Assembly (NCBI RefSeq): GCF_003437535.1
Contig: NZ_QSQT01000024.1
Coordinates: 1-63,796 of the forward strand
Origin: Phocaeicola plebeius
GTDB taxonomy: Bacteria; Bacteroidota; Bacteroidia; Bacteroidales; Bacteroidaceae
Reading direction: 5' to 3'
Length of the DNA: 63,796 nt
Within the stretch, counting starts at the first letter, position 1. The number at the start of each line of letters is the position of its first letter. The notes under the pieces were generated by a model. The model ran no database searches and had not been told where the DNA came from. It saw nothing but the letters and a program-made list of their open reading frames with translations. Shown piece by piece: positions 1 to 9,152 of this stretch. A program made the translations under genes and the position numbers.

Positions 1-45
1 CCGTTATGCTATTGAGAAAATGTGCAAGGAAAAGAAAAGTTTAAA

Positions 46-282
46 TCACTTCAGGATTAAATATGGGATATGTCTTATAGAATTATAAAAAGTAGTGACG
101 CATATAAACAGCCCTCCACCTCCAAAAAATATAACACCTAACCAGCCTCCACAAACTTTGGTCATGGTTTTACAACTATCGTCTGCAATAATAAAAATTG
201 CTCCTATAGCAAAAATCACACAACATATAACCAACAGCAAGTTTTTCCACAAACTTTGATAAATCTTTATTTCTGCACCCAT
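46..282 (-). CDS. Small two-TM membrane protein, possibly truncated
   Basis: A 78-residue frame reads from an ATG at 282 to a TGA at 46. Two hydrophobic segments are visible, about residues 13-34 and 44-63, joined by a short polar loop, so it should sit in the inner membrane. The pattern of an N-terminal IYQS followed by a membrane hairpin resembles the membrane half of STM3941-type small membrane proteins, which are roughly twice as long; no continuation is open in another frame over the 45 bases left before the window edge. It may therefore be a broken or shortened copy. The function is unknown, and the family link is an impression from the sequence, not a search result. Confidence 0.5.
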   Translation of the reverse strand: MGAEIKIYQSLWKNLLLVICCVIFAIGAIFIIADDSCKTMTKVCGGWLGVIFFGGGGLFICVTTFYNSIRHIPYLILK

Positions 283-949
283 AATCTCTTGACTTAATTT
301 ATTCAGAATCTCACAGTTTATCCGTTTATTTCATAATGAATGAGTTACAATGAAGCAAGAAAATCTTCTGGCATTCATTTTTCACCTAAAATCTAAATTA
401 CTACAAGCAAGCCATACTTAAAAAAACATCTGTTCATCACAAAATCCAGATAATATGCAATTTATAAAAAAGTAAGGAAAAACCAAAACTTGCATATTGT
501 GTTATCAGATACATTTTTACCATCATTGACAGGTGTCATTATTCCAACACCTCACATAACATTGTATAAGAATATAGAACTCTTACAAAGATGTTATTTA
601 GCATAAGCATATAATTCCCCAATATAATATCATGGCCCTACAAATAAATTTCAGTATCTTTGGTTATTAGTATAGTTCATCAAAGTTACTCCACATTAAT
701 TCATCTGTACCAACAATATGAATATTTATATCCGATTCCTATTCTCAGAAAATAGAACCTTTGACGGTTCTGCCAAATATTGAGCATCTAAAAATCAAAA
801 ACAAGACATCTTGACTGCCCTCTGGAAGAAAAAAAGAATAATGTACCTATACATATTATAATCAGTAAAAAGATAACGATTTCCTATTACAGATAAAAAT
901 AGAAATATATCTACAATAATAATTATCAGATATAAACAAATTTCATTAT
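283..949. other. AT-rich intergenic stretch without a supported gene
   Basis: About 670 bases between the small membrane protein and the next gene hold no long open frame on either strand. The only structure seen is a weak 6-bp inverted repeat (AGAACC at 754-759 with GGTTCT at 766-771). No clear TAnnTTTG promoter was found. Confidence 0.5.
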
Positions 950-1522
950 ATGTTTCAAAGTAACGAATCAAAAAGAACCTATTCCTATTTATTAATAATC
1001 TTTACAATCATCATGTTCGGCATCGCAATCTATCTGCTAATGACTCAAGGTAGTAGTCATGGAATAGTATGGGGCGGCCGTTATGGTAATAAACTGGAAG
1101 GTACACTTAATGGTTATGGAGTTTTATTAATTGCCTGCGGCATGCTGTTATGTACACTCTGCTGGTTATGGCAAAACAGGCCAAAAGGTTTTTCCATTTC
1201 AATGGGAGAAACAAAAAATGTAGTAATCAGCAATGCCACAACAGAACAAGCAAAGGAAATTCTTTCATCCGAATATTATCCGGCAAAAATATGTATGTTT
1301 ATAACCAATAAGGCTAACAAACATACTTTACAAATCATTAGAACGAATATCAGAATCTTCCAAATATTCTTATTTGACAAGAACAGACAAGTATTCCATC
1401 TTATCGGACCTCATAAAAATACAGAAATCTCACTTGAACAGGTTTGTAAAATAACAGATGATTATTTCTGCTCTTCCAACCTACTGAAAGAAGAAAAGTA
1501 CACATGGGAGATAAGTTTATAA
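950..1522 (+). CDS. Hypothetical membrane protein with cytoplasmic tail
   Basis: This is a 190-residue protein with two predicted membrane helices near residues 12-32 and 56-75, separated by a Gly-rich loop. It is followed by about 110 polar residues that are probably cytoplasmic. No enzymatic motif is recognised. The codon use is AT-rich like the rest of the left edge and unlike the his and lys genes that follow, which fits an accessory gene. It is followed by 118 bases and then the MgtC/SapB gene on the same strand. The function is unknown. Confidence 0.6.
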   Translation: MFQSNESKRTYSYLLIIFTIIMFGIAIYLLMTQGSSHGIVWGGRYGNKLEGTLNGYGVLLIACGMLLCTLCWLWQNRPKGFSISMGETKNVVISNATTEQAKEILSSEYYPAKICMFITNKANKHTLQIIRTNIRIFQIFLFDKNRQVFHLIGPHKNTEISLEQVCKITDDYFCSSNLLKEEKYTWEISL

Positions 1523-1640
1523 ATACGATCTCCAAATCGGAAATATTTTTATATGGACTGCATTAAAAGCCATTCTAACGCATTTTTAATACAACTCTAA
1601 CAATATTCTAATACCACCTTCCCCCATTCCCGCAATACCT

Positions 1641-2351
1641 TTGCCAGAAAAAAATATGATGTTATTTTACGATTACTTGGCAAGAATGGGGTGTGCTTTC
1701 GTAATGGGCACATTAATTGGTATTGAACGGCAGTACAGGCAACGTAATGCCGGGTTGCGGACTAACATCCTTGTTTCAGTAGGAGCTGCAGCCTTTACCG
1801 TACTCTCATGTGACATGACGATAGGTAATGGAGATCCGTCAAGAGTGGCAGCACAAATTGTTTCAGGGATAGGCTTTATAGGAGGAGGCCTCATCCTGAA
1901 AGACGGGTTTAATGTCAGAGGGCTGAACACAGCAGCTACTATCTGGTGCTCTGCTGCATGCGGCACATTATCTGGAGTCGGTCTATATGCAGAAGCAGCA
2001 GTTTTAGTGGCCTGTGTATTAATCACACATTGCCTATTCCGGCCTTTATGCACATGGATTGAGAAAAAAGAATCAGGACTTTTTCAATATACAGTCCATG
2101 TGGAGTGCGAGCAAAATCTGTCCAATAAAATACAACAAATAATCATGAATGTCTTGTCTTTTGACCGCAACGTAAAATTAAATGCTTTATTCCACAAAAC
2201 AAGTGGCAAAAAAGCAATTGTTTATTGCGATATGGAAATGCAAGGAGAACACAAGGTTTTATTGGACCTGCTTGTATCCCGTTTACGTTCGCAAGATGGG
2301 GTATTCAGTGCAGGATGGGAAAAGAAGAACTTACCACAAGAGGATTTCTAA
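1641..2351 (+). CDS. MgtC/SapB family inner-membrane protein
   Basis: The first 135 residues are a typical MgtC/SapB membrane domain: the GTLIGIERQYRQR motif near residue 19, the segment GLRTNILVSVGAAAFT, and the Gly-rich helix SGIGFIGGGLILKDG, followed by GLNTAATIWCSAA. Four to five membrane helices are expected. The remaining 95 residues form a soluble ACT-like tail, as in full-length MgtC. Family members affect growth at low magnesium and modulate the F-type ATPase in some pathogens; in Bacteroidales the role is not established. The longest frame starts at TTG 1641; ATG at 1656 or 1659 is a more likely start and changes only five or six residues. Confidence 0.85.
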   Translation: MPEKNMMLFYDYLARMGCAFVMGTLIGIERQYRQRNAGLRTNILVSVGAAAFTVLSCDMTIGNGDPSRVAAQIVSGIGFIGGGLILKDGFNVRGLNTAATIWCSAACGTLSGVGLYAEAAVLVACVLITHCLFRPLCTWIEKKESGLFQYTVHVECEQNLSNKIQQIIMNVLSFDRNVKLNALFHKTSGKKAIVYCDMEMQGEHKVLLDLLVSRLRSQDGVFSAGWEKKNLPQEDF

Positions 2352-2411
2352 CATCAAAATAGATAACCTAAAAAGGACTATGAAATAAAAGAAACATGGA
2401 AAAGCGCTTTT

Positions 2412-2504
2412 TACGTTTCCCGACCGTGAAACGTACGGCTCTCTATGCGGAAACCTACGTTTCCCACATGAAAAACGTAAGGTTCCGGTGCAGGAAACGT
2501 AGAA
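2412..2504. repeat. Cluster of short ACGTTTC/GAAACGT inverted repeats
   Basis: The gap between the MgtC gene and the tRNA terminator holds at least five copies of a GAAACGTA-like unit in both orientations. They include TACGTTTC (2412-2419) facing GAAACGTA seven bases later, and GGAAAC facing GTTTCC. The units could fold into several alternative hairpins. A similar but different cluster lies at 29.03-29.14 kb. Confidence 0.6.
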
Positions 2505-2610
2505 CAAGCAGAAGAAACCGCAGAAAACCGTATATAGGTTTCCTTGTTTCGATGCAGAATATACTCTTATAGCTGCTGCCAGGGAGTACCTGAAACAGGA
2601 AAAGCATAAA

Positions 2611-2645
2611 AAAAGTCCTTGATTCATTCAGAATCAAGGACTTTT
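2611..2645 (-). terminator. Intrinsic terminator of the tRNA-Asp transcript
   Basis: A perfect 15-bp stem (2611-2625 with 2631-2645) around a 5-base loop is followed on the minus strand by a T-rich tract. It lies immediately after the tRNA 3' end. Confidence 0.85.
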
Positions 2646-2648
2646 AAG

Positions 2649-2722
2649 CGGTGCGTACGGGACTCGAACCCGTGACCCCATGCGTGACAGGCATGTATTC
2701 TAACCAACTGAACTAACGCACC
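2649..2722 (-). tRNA. tRNA-Asp (anticodon GTC)
   Basis: Read on the minus strand, the sequence folds as a tRNA with acceptor stem GGTGCGT/ACGCACC, anticodon arm CATGC-CTGTCAC-GCATG with anticodon GTC, the TTCGAGTCC T-loop region and a G discriminator base. CCA is not encoded, as is usual in Bacteroidales. It closely matches bacterial tRNA-Asp. It has its own promoter upstream and its own terminator downstream, so it is a single-gene transcript. Confidence 0.95.
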
Positions 2723-2760
2723 ATTAAGTTTTTTCGTTGCCATCTCTCTCGATTGCGATG

Positions 2761-2790
2761 CAAAGGTAGTGCTTTTTTTTGAATCTGCAA
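2761..2790 (-). promoter_or_regulatory. Bacteroides-type promoter of tRNA-Asp
   Basis: On the minus strand, TTG (2790-2788) and TACCTTTG (2768-2761) are separated by 19 bases. This is the -33/-7 arrangement known for the primary sigma factor of Bacteroides. It sits about 40 bases upstream of the tRNA 5' end. Confidence 0.8.
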
Positions 2791-2937
2791 TAGCTTTCCG
2801 AAAAAATATTCAAAAAAGTTTTACGCCTCATTTTTTAGAAAGCCACACATAGGAGGTTCTTACAAAAACCTTGTCAGAAAACCACCATCACAGACAAACT
2901 TTTTGTCGCTTTTATTAGGAGATTGTTTATAATTCGT

Positions 2938-2945
2938 TACTTTTG
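2938..2945 (+). promoter_or_regulatory. -7 box upstream of the his cluster
   Basis: TACTTTTG matches TAnnTTTG and lies 37 bases before the hisH start. No good -33 TTTG is seen at the standard distance. Confidence 0.55.
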
Positions 2946-2982
2946 CAAAAACTATTTTTTTCTACAAAAAAAACAGCACTGA

Positions 2983-3573
2983 ATGAAAATTGCAATCATA
3001 AAATACAATGCAGGCAACCTCTTTTCGGTGGATTGTGCACTGAAGCGACTGGGTGTGGAACCTGTCATCACTAACGACAAGGAGACACTGCTCAGTGCCG
3101 ACAAGGTGATTTTCCCGGGAGTGGGCGAAGCACGTACCACCATGGATTACCTGAAAGCTTGCCACATGGACCTTCTCATCAAAGAGCTCAAACAACCAGT
3201 ATTAGGTATTTGCCTGGGGATGCAGTTGCTCTGCCGACATTCGGAAGAAGGTGATGCGGACTGTCTGGGAATCTTCGATGCGGAAGTCAAGCGATTCCAG
3301 TCGACCAATCCTGAAGAGAAAGTTCCTCATATGGGATGGAATACATTGTCACATCTCCGCAGCCCGCTCTTTCAAGGTATGAAAGAAGAAGAGTTCGTGT
3401 ATTTCGTGCATAGTTTCTATGTGCCGGTCAACGAATTTACAGCGGCCACAACCGACTATATCACTCCTTTCAGTGCGGCCTTGCACAAGGATAACTTCTA
3501 TGCCACCCAGTTTCATCCGGAAAAAAGCGGAAAGGTGGGAGAATGTATCCTGCGCAACTTTTTGAATCTCTAA
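2983..3573 (+). CDS. hisH: Imidazole glycerol phosphate synthase, glutaminase subunit HisH
   Basis: HisH hydrolyses glutamine and passes ammonia to HisF, which uses it to convert PRFAR to imidazole glycerol phosphate and AICAR in histidine synthesis. The 196-residue protein is a class I glutamine amidotransferase: nucleophile Cys77 in GICLGMQ, and the His178/Glu180 pair in FHPEKSG. The length is normal. It is first in a tight cluster with hisA, hisF and hisIE; a TACTTTTG box lies 37 bases upstream of its ATG. The early-pathway genes (hisG, D, C, B) are not in the window. Confidence 0.95.
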   Translation: MKIAIIKYNAGNLFSVDCALKRLGVEPVITNDKETLLSADKVIFPGVGEARTTMDYLKACHMDLLIKELKQPVLGICLGMQLLCRHSEEGDADCLGIFDAEVKRFQSTNPEEKVPHMGWNTLSHLRSPLFQGMKEEEFVYFVHSFYVPVNEFTAATTDYITPFSAALHKDNFYATQFHPEKSGKVGECILRNFLNL

Positions 3574-3594
3574 TCACGAAACATTATATAAAAT

Positions 3595-4317
3595 ATGATA
3601 GAACTTATACCAGCCATCGATGTCATCGACGGGAAGTGTGTACGACTTTCTCAGGGCGACTATCAGTCGAAAAAGGTTTACAACGAGAATCCAGTGGAAG
3701 TGGCCAAGATGTTTGAAGCGCATGGCATCCATCGCCTGCATGTGGTCGACCTGGACGGAGCGGCTTCCAAGCATGTGGTAAACTATAAGGTACTGGAAGC
3801 ACTGGCCGGACAGACTTCGCTGGTCATTGACTTTGGCGGAGGCATCAAAAGCGATGAAGACTTGCACATTGCCTTCGAAAGCGGAGCGCAGATGGTAACG
3901 CTGGGCAGCATCGCCGTAAAGGAGCCGGATACGTTCAACCGATGGATGGAGGTATATGGCAGTGAACGGATTATTTTAGGAGCGGATGCCAAAGACGGGA
4001 AAATAGCCGTCAACGGATGGCTGGAGTGCAGCCGTCTGGAGCTGATGCCGTTCTTGGATGACTATATAAAGAAAGGTGTCGCAAAGGTACTCTGCACGGA
4101 CATCTCTCGCGATGGGATGCTCAACGGGCCGTCTTTGGAGCTATACAAGCAAATCATGGAGGCGCACCCCGACCTGCATCTGATAGCCAGCGGAGGCATC
4201 AGCTGCATGAAGGACATTGAAGCACTGAACGAAGCAGGTATTCCGGCAGTGGTATTCGGCAAGGCTTTCTATGAAGGGCGTATCACCCTGCAGGACTTGA
4301 AAGCTTTTCTCCCTTAA
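3595..4317 (+). CDS. hisA: ProFAR isomerase HisA
   Basis: HisA is a 240-residue half-barrel duplicate TIM barrel that isomerises the aminoaldose ProFAR to the ketose PRFAR. The N-terminal signature IPAIDVIDGKCVRLSQGDY carries the catalytic Asp9, and the second phosphate-binding half carries SGGISCMKDI. The usual length and position between hisH and hisF support the call. The gene starts 21 bases after the hisH stop, so the two are almost certainly co-transcribed. Nothing unusual is seen. Confidence 0.96.
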   Translation: MIELIPAIDVIDGKCVRLSQGDYQSKKVYNENPVEVAKMFEAHGIHRLHVVDLDGAASKHVVNYKVLEALAGQTSLVIDFGGGIKSDEDLHIAFESGAQMVTLGSIAVKEPDTFNRWMEVYGSERIILGADAKDGKIAVNGWLECSRLELMPFLDDYIKKGVAKVLCTDISRDGMLNGPSLELYKQIMEAHPDLHLIASGGISCMKDIEALNEAGIPAVVFGKAFYEGRITLQDLKAFLP

Positions 4318-4339
4318 CTCTTAACTCAAGAAACTGATT

Positions 4340-5095
4340 ATGTTAGCAAAAAGAATCATACCCTGTCTTGACATCAAAGACGGACAAACGGTGAAAGGTA
4401 CCAACTTCGTCAATCTGCGACAAGCAGGCGACCCGGTGGAGCTCGGAAAGGCTTACAGCGAACAAGGAGCCGACGAGTTGGTGTACCTTGATATCACAGC
4501 CAGCCACGAAGGACGGAAAACGTTTACAGAGCTGGTGAAACGCATTTCTGCGGAAATCAACATTCCTTTCACCGTGGGAGGAGGTATTCATGAACTGAGC
4601 GATGTGGAACGTCTGCTAAATGCCGGAGCCGACAAGGTGTCTATCAACTCTTCGGCCATCCGGAACCCGCAGCTCATCGATGACATCGCCCGCCATTTCG
4701 GTTCGCAGGTATGTGTGGTGGCCATTGATGCCCGACAAACCCCGCAAGGCTGGAAATGTTACCTCAACGGAGGAAGGCTGGAGACCGACCGTTTCCTTAT
4801 GGAATGGGCGGAAGAAGCCAACAGCCGCGGAGCCGGGGAAATCTTGTTTACCAGCATGGACCACGACGGGGTAAAGGAAGGATATGCCAACGAAGCACTG
4901 GCCGAACTGGCCGACCGGCTTACCATTCCGGTCATTGCTTCCGGAGGAGCTGGCAAGAAAGAGGATTTCCGTGACGCATTTACGTTAGGAAAAGCTAATG
5001 CCGCCCTGGCAGCCAGTGTTTTTCACTTCGGTGAAATTCCAATTCCCGAATTAAAAGATTACCTTTGCAAAGAAGGTATCGCCGTGCGCAGATAA
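4340..5095 (+). CDS. hisF: Imidazole glycerol phosphate synthase cyclase subunit HisF
   Basis: HisF is the TIM-barrel cyclase that receives ammonia from HisH. The 251-residue protein shows the catalytic Asp11 in [11 protein letters not shown], the second Asp in VVAIDARQ and the phosphate-binding loops FTVGGGI and VIASGGAG. Start and length agree with family members. It lies 22 bases after hisA and 35 bases before hisIE on the same strand, which supports assembly of the HisHF complex from one transcript. Confidence 0.97.
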   Translation: MLAKRIIPCLDIKDGQTVKGTNFVNLRQAGDPVELGKAYSEQGADELVYLDITASHEGRKTFTELVKRISAEINIPFTVGGGIHELSDVERLLNAGADKVSINSSAIRNPQLIDDIARHFGSQVCVVAIDARQTPQGWKCYLNGGRLETDRFLMEWAEEANSRGAGEILFTSMDHDGVKEGYANEALAELADRLTIPVIASGGAGKKEDFRDAFTLGKANAALAASVFHFGEIPIPELKDYLCKEGIAVRR

Positions 5096-5130
5096 CTGTT
5101 TAAACTAACTATATTATATAAAGTAAGATT

Positions 5131-5742
5131 ATGGAACTGGATTTTGAAAAAATGAATGGCTTGATTCCGGCCATTATCCAAGATAACTATACGCAAAAAG
5201 TATTGATGCTGGGATTCATGAACAAGGAAGCCTACGAGAAAACCATGGAAACGGGTAAGGTGACTTTCTTCAGCCGTACCAAAAACCGTCTGTGGACCAA
5301 AGGAGAAGAAAGCGGAAACTTTCTGCACGTGGTTTCGGTAAAGGCTGACTGTGACAACGACACACTGCTCATCATGGTACATCCGGAAGGCCCTGTCTGC
5401 CACAAGGGCACAGATACTTGCTGGGGAGACAAAAACGAGCAGGACATCATGTTCCTGAAAGAGTTACAGGATTTCATCGACCGTCGCCGTCAGGAAATGC
5501 CGGAGAAATCGTACACCACCAGCCTGTTCAATTCAGGAGTCAACAAGATGGCACAAAAGGTAGGTGAAGAAGCTGTAGAAACCATCCTCGAAGCCTGCAA
5601 TGGAACCGACGAACGCCTGATTTACGAAGGAGCCGACCTGCTTTACCACTTGATTGTGCTGCTTACGTACAAAGGCTACCGCATTGAAGACTTAGCCCGT
5701 GAATTGAAAGAGCGTCACAGCGCCACCTGGAAAAAACACTAA
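5131..5742 (+). CDS. hisIE: Bifunctional PR-AMP cyclohydrolase / PR-ATP pyrophosphohydrolase HisIE
   Basis: This fused enzyme catalyses steps two and three of histidine synthesis. The N-terminal HisI half (about residues 1-110) has the metal-binding ADCDNDTLL and zinc-ligand segment CHKGTDTCW. The C-terminal HisE half (about 115-203) has the MazG-like helix KVGEEAVETILEA and EGADLLYHLIVLL. The 203-residue length is normal for the fusion. It ends nine bases before the FtsE-type ATPase gene. Confidence 0.96.
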   Translation: MELDFEKMNGLIPAIIQDNYTQKVLMLGFMNKEAYEKTMETGKVTFFSRTKNRLWTKGEESGNFLHVVSVKADCDNDTLLIMVHPEGPVCHKGTDTCWGDKNEQDIMFLKELQDFIDRRRQEMPEKSYTTSLFNSGVNKMAQKVGEEAVETILEACNGTDERLIYEGADLLYHLIVLLTYKGYRIEDLARELKERHSATWKKH

Positions 5743-5751
5743 TCACTATAT

Positions 5752-6432
5752 ATGGAAGAACAACCACTCATTTCTTACCAGCACGTAAACGTGAGCTTGC
5801 AAGGACAGGAGATTCTTTCTGACGTAAACCTGGAACTCCGGAAAGGCGAATTTGTCTATCTCATCGGGAAGGTGGGCAGCGGAAAGTCTACTCTCCTGAA
5901 AACCATCTACGGTGAGGTGGAGATTGATGCCGGAGAAGCATGGGTGCTGGGAAATGCCATGCGCACCCTGAAACGGAAGGACTTCCCTACCCTGCGCCGG
6001 AAACTCGGCATCGTGTTTCAGGATTTCCAGCTACTGACCGACCGTACCGTGCACGAAAACCTGAAATTCGTGCTTAAAGCTACCGGCTGGAAAAACCGTA
6101 CCGAAATAGAACGGCGAATTGAAGAAGTGCTCCAGCAGGTTGGCATGGAAAACAAGGGGTACAAAATGCCTAACGAACTTTCCGGTGGAGAACAGCAGCG
6201 TATCGTCATCGCCCGGGCCATACTGAACAAACCGGAAATTATCCTGGCCGATGAACCGACCGGCAATCTGGACGTGGAAACCGGACGGCGCATCGTGGAA
6301 TTATTGCAGGACATCTGCCGTCAGGGCTCAGCCATTCTGATGACCACGCACAACCTCAACTTGCTTTCGGAATATTCCGGAAAAGTGTACAAATGCGAAC
6401 ATCACCGTCTCACGGAAACGACAAATTCATAA
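5752..6432 (+). CDS. ftsE: FtsE-type ABC transporter ATP-binding protein
   Basis: This 226-residue ABC ATPase has the Walker [13 protein letters not shown] near residue 38, the signature LSGGEQQR, Walker [13 protein letters not shown] and switch His in MTTHN. The overall pattern fits FtsE, which with FtsX links cell-wall hydrolases to the divisome. FtsX is not adjacent, so assignment to FtsE rather than LolD or another MacB-like ATPase rests on resemblance. The gene starts nine bases after hisIE and is probably transcribed with the his cluster, a linkage that says little about function. Confidence 0.8.
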   Translation: MEEQPLISYQHVNVSLQGQEILSDVNLELRKGEFVYLIGKVGSGKSTLLKTIYGEVEIDAGEAWVLGNAMRTLKRKDFPTLRRKLGIVFQDFQLLTDRTVHENLKFVLKATGWKNRTEIERRIEEVLQQVGMENKGYKMPNELSGGEQQRIVIARAILNKPEIILADEPTGNLDVETGRRIVELLQDICRQGSAILMTTHNLNLLSEYSGKVYKCEHHRLTETTNS

Positions 6433-6492
6433 AAAAGACAAAGGAGTAAAAGGATTTTTGCCCAAATGACCCCAAAATAGGGTTTTTATTAT

Positions 6493-6500
6493 TACATTTG
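6493..6500 (+). promoter_or_regulatory. -7 box upstream of aspartate kinase
   Basis: TACATTTG matches TAnnTTTG, 48 bases before the lysC start, in the only sizeable gap after ftsE. Confidence 0.6.
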
Positions 6501-6547
6501 CTCCCGAAATTAATTAATTATAGAACATTTAAAATTCGAAACGTAAA

Positions 6548-7873
6548 ATGAAAGTTTTAAAGTTTGGAGGTACATCTGTGGGTTCTGCACAAAGAATGAA
6601 GGATGTGGCCAAATTAATCACTGACGGCGAACAGAAAATTGTAGTCCTGTCTGCCATGTCAGGTACGACTAACACATTAGTTGAAATTTCGGATTATCTG
6701 TACAAGAAAAATCCAGAAGGTGCAAATGAAATCATCAATAGACTGGAAGCGAAATATAAACAGCACATTGATGAGTTGTATTCTACCGAAGAATATAAAC
6801 AGAAAACACTGGATTTCGTAAAATCTGTATTCGATTACATTCGTTCTTATACGAAAGACATATTTACTTTATTTGAAGAAAAAGTCATCCTAGCTCAGGG
6901 AGAAATCATCTCTACCAACATGGTGACTAACTACTTGTGCGAGCAGGGCGTAAACGCGACATTGATTCCGGCACTGGAATACATGCGCACTGACAAGAAC
7001 AGTGAACCGGACCTGACTTATATCCGCGAAAAACTGTCGGCACAACTGGAAGCAAACCCGGGTTATGAAATCTATATCACTCAGGGATTCATCTGCCGCA
7101 ACGCATACGGTGAAATCGACAACCTGCAGCGTGGAGGAAGTGACTATACGGCTTCTCTGATTGGAGCTGCCATCAATGCTTCTGAAATCCAGATCTGGAC
7201 AGACATCGACGGTATGCACGACAATGACCCGCGCGTAGTAGACAAGACTTCTCCGGTACGTCAGCTTCACTTTGAAGAAGCAGCTGAACTGGCCTACTTC
7301 GGTGCAAAGATTCTGCACCCGACTTGTATCCAGCCGGCTAAATATGCCAACATTCCGGTACGTTTGCTGAACACCATGGAACCGACTGCTCCGGGCACAC
7401 TGATTTCTAACGATACGGAAAAAGGCAAAATCAAGGCGGTAGCTGCCAAAGACAACATCACCGCTATCAAGATTAAGTCAAGCCGTATGCTGCTGGCTCA
7501 CGGTTTCCTCCGCAAGGTATTTGAAATCTTTGAAAGCTACCAGACTCCGATTGATATGGTATGTACTTCAGAAGTGGGTGTATCTATGTCGATTGACAAC
7601 ACAAAACACCTGAACGAAATCGTAAACGACCTGAAGAAGTACGGTACAGTAACGGTAGACCATGACATGTGTATCGTCTGTGTAGTGGGCGACCTGGAAT
7701 GGGAAAACGTAGGTTTCGAAGCAAAGGCACTGGATGCAATGCGTGAAATTCCGGTACGTATGATTTCATTCGGTGGAAGTAACTACAACATCTCTTTCCT
7801 GATTCGTGAATCAGATAAGAAGCAGGCGTTGCAGTCATTGAGCAACGTGCTTTTCAACGGTAAAGAGAAATAA
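6548..7873 (+). CDS. lysC: Aspartate kinase (monofunctional)
   Basis: The enzyme phosphorylates aspartate, the first step toward lysine, diaminopimelate, threonine and methionine. The 441-residue protein begins with the kinase signature KVLKFGGTSVGSA, has the substrate loop RGGSDYTASLIGAAI, and ends with paired ACT domains (about residues 300-441), the usual site of feedback control. No homoserine dehydrogenase domain is fused, so this is the monofunctional form. It has its own putative promoter and is followed by a terminator, then lysA, which fits a role in lysine/DAP supply. Confidence 0.94.
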   Translation: MKVLKFGGTSVGSAQRMKDVAKLITDGEQKIVVLSAMSGTTNTLVEISDYLYKKNPEGANEIINRLEAKYKQHIDELYSTEEYKQKTLDFVKSVFDYIRSYTKDIFTLFEEKVILAQGEIISTNMVTNYLCEQGVNATLIPALEYMRTDKNSEPDLTYIREKLSAQLEANPGYEIYITQGFICRNAYGEIDNLQRGGSDYTASLIGAAINASEIQIWTDIDGMHDNDPRVVDKTSPVRQLHFEEAAELAYFGAKILHPTCIQPAKYANIPVRLLNTMEPTAPGTLISNDTEKGKIKAVAAKDNITAIKIKSSRMLLAHGFLRKVFEIFESYQTPIDMVCTSEVGVSMSIDNTKHLNEIVNDLKKYGTVTVDHDMCIVCVVGDLEWENVGFEAKALDAMREIPVRMISFGGSNYNISFLIRESDKKQALQSLSNVLFNGKEK

Positions 7874-7894
7874 AAGCAACCTTTTATAAAAGCT

Positions 7895-7940
7895 AAAGGC
7901 GGAGGATACGGTCAGTAAAAACCGCATCACCGCCTTTTTT
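7895..7940 (+). terminator. Intrinsic terminator after aspartate kinase
   Basis: AAAGGCGG (7895-7902) pairs with CCGCCTTT (7930-7937), with further pairing inside, and is followed by a T-run. It separates lysC from lysA, so read-through or a second promoter must supply lysA. Confidence 0.8.
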
Positions 7941-7980
7941 ATTCTTCTAATATAACAACAATCACAACTAAACCCATTTT

Positions 7981-9141
7981 ATGAAAGCTAATTTTCCAAT
8001 AGAGCAGTTCCGAAAACTGGAAACGCCATTTTATTATTATGACACAAATCTGCTTCGTGAAACCTTAAATAAAATCAAGGAGGAAGCAGGAAAATACAAT
8101 AAATTCTGTGTGCACTATGCGGTGAAAGCTAATGCCAACCCTAAAATATTAGGCATCATTCGTGAAAGCGGACTGGGAGCTGACTGCGTAAGCGGCGGCG
8201 AAATCAAAGCTGCCATCAAGGCCGGATTCCCTGCTAGCAAGATTGTATATGCTGGAGTAGGAAAAACAGACAAGGAAATCAATCTGGGACTGGATTATGA
8301 CATTTTTTGTTTTAACGTTGAGTCTATTCCAGAACTGGAAGTCATCAACGAACTGGCTGCAGCAAAGAACAAGATTGCCCGCGTGGCTTTCCGTATCAAT
8401 CCGGATGTAGGTGCTCATACGCATGCCAATATCACTACCGGACTGGCAGAAAATAAATTCGGTATCAGTATACAAGACATGGATCGTGTGATTGACCTGG
8501 CACTGGAGATGAAAAACGTGAAGTTCGTAGGATTACACTTCCACATCGGCTCACAGATTCTGGATATGGGCGACTTCGTGGCACTCTGTAACCGTGTAAA
8601 CGAATTACAGGAGAAACTTTTTGCCCGTCAGATTATCGTGGAACATATCAACGTGGGAGGTGGCTTAGGTATTGACTATGCACACCCCAACCGCCAGCCG
8701 ATTCCTGACTTCGCAGAGTATTTCGCTACTTATCACAAGCACCTGCGCCTGCGTCCGCAGCAAACGCTTCACTTTGAATTGGGACGCTCAGTGGTAGGTC
8801 AGTGCGGTAACCTCATCACTAAAGTTATTTACGTGAAACAAGGTACCAACAAGCAGTTTGCCATCGTAGACGGAGGAATGACCGACCTGATTCGTCCGGC
8901 TTTGTATCAGGCTTATCACAAGATTGAGAACCTCACTTCGGAAGAACCTGCAGAAGCATACGATGTAGTAGGTCCTATCTGTGAATCATCGGATGTATTC
9001 GGAAAAGCCATCGACCTGAACAAGGTACACCGTGGCGACCTGATTGCACTTCGTTCTGCCGGAGCCTACGGTGAAATCATGGCTTCTGGATATAACTGTC
9101 GTCCACTTCCGCAAGGATATACTTCGGACGAGTTAGTATAA
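7981..9141 (+). CDS. lysA: Diaminopimelate decarboxylase
   Basis: LysA removes the D-carboxyl of meso-diaminopimelate to make lysine. The 386-residue fold-type III PLP enzyme shows the cofactor lysine in HYAVKANANPKIL, the phosphate-binding HINVGGGLGIDYAH and the active-site cysteine loop GPICESSDVFG. It is slightly shorter than the 420-residue average, as in other Bacteroidales. It lies 108 bases after lysC and converges with the DUF5686 gene, whose stop is only 11 bases away. Confidence 0.95.
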   Translation: MKANFPIEQFRKLETPFYYYDTNLLRETLNKIKEEAGKYNKFCVHYAVKANANPKILGIIRESGLGADCVSGGEIKAAIKAGFPASKIVYAGVGKTDKEINLGLDYDIFCFNVESIPELEVINELAAAKNKIARVAFRINPDVGAHTHANITTGLAENKFGISIQDMDRVIDLALEMKNVKFVGLHFHIGSQILDMGDFVALCNRVNELQEKLFARQIIVEHINVGGGLGIDYAHPNRQPIPDFAEYFATYHKHLRLRPQQTLHFELGRSVVGQCGNLITKVIYVKQGTNKQFAIVDGGMTDLIRPALYQAYHKIENLTSEEPAEAYDVVGPICESSDVFGKAIDLNKVHRGDLIALRSAGAYGEIMASGYNCRPLPQGYTSDELV

Positions 9142-9152
9142 TGCAACTATTT

